Positions 62,202-64,000 of a stretch of 64,000 nt of DNA are shown here, one piece after another; the first letter of the stretch is position 1, and each line of letters starts with the position of its first letter. Source of the stretch: Alteromonas sp. 5E99-2 (lineage in GTDB: Bacteria; Pseudomonadota; Gammaproteobacteria; Enterobacterales; Alteromonadaceae); the NCBI RefSeq assembly GCF_017368475.1, contig NZ_JAFNJE010000012.1:62001-126000 (forward strand). The letters are read 5' to 3'. The translations under genes and the position numbers were made by a program. Below the pieces are notes generated by a model. That model ran no database searches. It saw only the letters and a program-made list of their open reading frames with translations, and was not told the DNA's origin.

Positions 62202-62684
62202 ATGGATATAAAGCCGTTTCCGTATAATTTAACCAAAACACAAGATCCTTTGTGCAAGCAGCATGGTGTCTACGAAATAGTTAAAATAGATAATTTTATT
62301 ATTGTGTGGGCTGAAGGCCCCTGGAATATTGAAACGGTAATGAACTACCATAAAGGTATTGTCTCAGCAATAGAAAGCGTTGGCACCAAACCTTGGTATT
62401 ATGTGTCTATAGTAAAAGGCGAGTCCTTGTTCACCCCAGAAGCAAGTGAACTATTTAGCACTATATGCCAAAGGCTATCGGAGCATAGTATCCAAGCTTG
62501 TACATTCTTGATAAACCAGTCATTCGCGCCAATTTTAACAAGGAACCTGTTTAAACAGGTTTGTGAAGATAACAACATACACTTTAGTAGTTACGCATGC
62601 GAGCAGGACTTTAAAAACCAACTGTTAGCTTTTAACGATGCAATTTCACCTAACGATGTACTGACTGCTCCTGACTGGTGGTAA
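62202..62684 (+). CDS. Small protein of unknown function, STAS/SpoIIAA-like fold possible
   Basis: About 160 residues, no signal peptide and no helix. NFIIVWAEGPWNIETVMNYHKGI, KPWYYVSIVKGESLFTPEASELF and CTFLINQSFAPILTRNL suggest alternating strands and helices like the SpoIIAA/STAS-type fold, but this is a weak structural guess. The ATG at 62202 is the only plausible start after the terminator; ribosome binding upstream is poor. It is convergent with the LysR gene at 22 bases. I do not recognise the family. Confidence 0.6.
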   Translation: MDIKPFPYNLTKTQDPLCKQHGVYEIVKIDNFIIVWAEGPWNIETVMNYHKGIVSAIESVGTKPWYYVSIVKGESLFTPEASELFSTICQRLSEHSIQACTFLINQSFAPILTRNLFKQVCEDNNIHFSSYACEQDFKNQLLAFNDAISPNDVLTAPDWW

Positions 62685-62706
62685 TACATATTCAAGTCAC
62701 AGAGCT

Positions 62707-63615
62707 TCATGAAAACGAGTGAATATATGGGTTCTGCTCAAGAATTTCTGCAGCCATATCAATGAATGCCCGCACTTTTGCATTAGCTTTACGCCCTTCC
62801 AAATGTACAATAGTGACAGGAATAGGATCTTCTTCAAAATCGCCCAGCACACTGACTAACTGACCTTTTGCAATTGCGTCTCCCACTTGATAAGACATTA
62901 GCCTGCACAGTCCCTGGCCTAATATTGCTGACTCCAACGCCGCAGTATTTTGGTTGCAAATCAATCTAGGGCTAATATGAATCCGCCGCGGTTGCCCTTT
63001 GTCAAAGAAATCCCACGTATTGACTTTATAACTTGCACTAGCAGCAATTATTTTATGCTGCTTAAGATCTTCTAACACCCTAGGTGTGCCGTGATTCGAC
63101 AAATAATCTGGTGACGCTACAACTTGTAACTTCACTGTACCTACCTGCTTTGCGAACAATCCCGAGTCTTTTAAATGTCCAATACGAATAGCCACTTCTA
63201 ACTCTTCATCTAACAAACTACTTACTTTATCTAAATAGTGCGCTGTCACATTCACTTGTGGATACGTATCTAAATATTTTGCAATAATGGGTACCACAAA
63301 CAACTGTCCGAACAATACAGGTGCAGTTAAATTCAATGTCCCTATGGGCTGACCATAAACGCCTGCGGCGTTGGCTTCTGCGCTGTCTATATCTTCCAAT
63401 ATGCGCTTAGTATCAATTAAAAACTGAGTACCAGGTTGAGTTAAACGAACGTGGCGAGTAGTACGATGAAAGAGCTTAATCCTTAGCCTATCTTCCAAAA
63501 ACGCAATGGCTCGGGTTACCGCAGGCGCAGATAGACTCAAATTTTTACTCGCCAGCACAAAGCTCTGATGTTTCGCCACTTCGACGAAAATTTTCATACA
63601 CTCAAGTTTATCCAT
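62707..63615 (-). CDS. LysR-type transcriptional regulator
   Basis: 302 residues. The N-terminal winged helix has MKIFVEVAKHQSFVLASKNLSLSAPAVTRAIAFLEDRLRIKLFHRTTRHVRLTQ, the standard LysR DNA-binding segment. The effector domain (about 90-300) has GTLNLTAPVLFGQLFVVPI and AIRIGHLKDSGLFAKQVG, typical of the CrgA-like group. It is divergent from the secreted hydrolase at 63774, so it likely controls that gene. The effector is unknown. Confidence 0.93.
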   Translation of the reverse strand: MDKLECMKIFVEVAKHQSFVLASKNLSLSAPAVTRAIAFLEDRLRIKLFHRTTRHVRLTQPGTQFLIDTKRILEDIDSAEANAAGVYGQPIGTLNLTAPVLFGQLFVVPIIAKYLDTYPQVNVTAHYLDKVSSLLDEELEVAIRIGHLKDSGLFAKQVGTVKLQVVASPDYLSNHGTPRVLEDLKQHKIIAASASYKVNTWDFFDKGQPRRIHISPRLICNQNTAALESAILGQGLCRLMSYQVGDAIAKGQLVSVLGDFEEDPIPVTIVHLEGRKANAKVRAFIDMAAEILEQNPYIHSFS

Positions 63616-63773
63616 AAGCTATTTGAACTTATCTAGTCTTGGTAGAAAAATTAAACACCATTATTACATAAATTGTAATAATTAATTTCACTATTAAGTA
63701 ATTATTTCAAACTATAAATACTCCATAATCACCTCATCGAAATAAACCAGTCATTTTCAAACGAGGTTATACT
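63616..63773. promoter_or_regulatory. Divergent promoter region of lysR and the hydrolase gene
   Basis: A 158-base A+T-rich region between the two genes, with repeats of TTAATTAC/GTAATAAT (63664-63690) that may be LysR-box elements. It must hold both promoters; the sites are not certain. Confidence 0.5.
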
Positions 63774-64000
63774 ATGTTTACGCCTTTAAGTAAGTTTAAA
63801 AAAACGGCGGTACTTTTAGCCGTTTTAGGCATGAGTACAAGCGCAATTGCTGATGCTAATACACATTCAGTAGCCGGTGTAAAACACGCAACGGAAAGCT
63901 CACTTGCTACCTATGGTTATGAAACAGTCAATGGCAATAAGATTTTTTATCGCGAAGCCGGAGACACAAGTAAGCCAACGTTAGTTCTTCTCCATGGTTT
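63774..64000 (+). CDS. Secreted alpha/beta hydrolase, 5' part
   Basis: The first 75 codons of a gene cut by the window end. A signal peptide (FKKTAVLLAVLGMSTSAIA) ends near residue 26. The mature start VNGNKIFYREAGDTSKPTLVLLHGF carries the HG-type oxyanion motif of alpha/beta hydrolases. Epoxide hydrolase, haloalkane dehalogenase or esterase all begin like this, so the substrate is open. The LysR gene is divergent and probably regulates it. Confidence 0.75.
   Translation, partial: MFTPLSKFKKTAVLLAVLGMSTSAIADANTHSVAGVKHATESSLATYGYETVNGNKIFYREAGDTSKPTLVLLHG

Noticed and set aside
1-64000. CRISPR arrays, tRNA, rRNA, insertion sequences or phage genes
   Set aside because: I looked for repeats with spacers, cloverleaf patterns and transposase or integrase motifs and found none.

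Overview
The window looks like chromosome of a marine gammaproteobacterium of the Alteromonadales (Alteromonas, Glaciecola or Paraglaciecola type). This is inferred from the gene families: an alginate lyase locus with a TonB-dependent receptor, a GlnE and HldE close to each other, DUF3718 proteins, a second siderophore-type receptor, and moderate A+T content. I saw no rRNA, tRNA, insertion sequence, phage gene or CRISPR array. Both ends cut genes: an asparagine-synthase-like amidotransferase on the left and an alpha/beta hydrolase on the right.

Region 1 (1-17442) is an exosortase A (XrtA/EpsH) exopolysaccharide locus. It holds an amidotransferase, an FkbM-type methyltransferase, four glycosyltransferases, a hexapeptide acyltransferase, exosortase with a fused EpsI domain, polysaccharide deacetylase, an EpsB-type sugar-phosphate transferase, the Wza-like export lipoprotein, the chain-length protein, the tyrosine autokinase, an outer-membrane beta-barrel and the ExeA-like ATPase. 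A secreted right-handed beta-helix protein sits inside on the other strand and may act on the polymer. No PEP-CTERM substrate was found here.

Region 2 (17502-33526) is mostly housekeeping: hldE, a GIY-YIG protein, a DUF350 membrane protein, glnE, a TcpQ-like protein, a lipid A acyltransferase, anmK with a methyltransferase, a chemoreceptor, NDH-2, a serine hydrolase, a conserved protein of unknown function and a cold-shock protein.

Region 3 (33629-47170) is an alginate-use locus: a large multidomain lipoprotein (a candidate surface glycan-binding protein), a PL7 lyase, a FadR/GntR regulator, a TonB-dependent receptor, a two-domain PL6 lyase lipoprotein, an alpha/beta hydrolase, 2-keto-3-deoxygluconate kinase and a second paralogous FadR regulator. 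Three promoter regions carry ATTGGT half-sites, two of them with 22-23 base spacing, which suggests a shared operator. The lyases would cut alginate outside the cell, the receptor import oligomers, and KdgK phosphorylate the final keto-deoxy sugar. The dehydrogenase, aldolase and inner-membrane transporter are not in this window.

Region 4 (47395-58227) has a YgiQ-type radical SAM protein and then a tight seven-gene operon: outer-membrane protein, processive GT2, multi-membrane-span GT87-like transferase, a flavoprotein fused to a membrane polyferredoxin, a dolichyl-phosphate-type GT2, a DUF547 protein and a DUF2064 transferase. The coupling of glycan synthesis to a membrane redox protein is the best candidate here for an undescribed system.

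Region 5 (58482-64000) holds two paralogous secreted DUF3718 proteins with duplicated upstream DNA on either side of a Fur-box-controlled TonB-dependent siderophore receptor, then a small unknown protein, a LysR regulator and a divergent secreted hydrolase cut by the window end.
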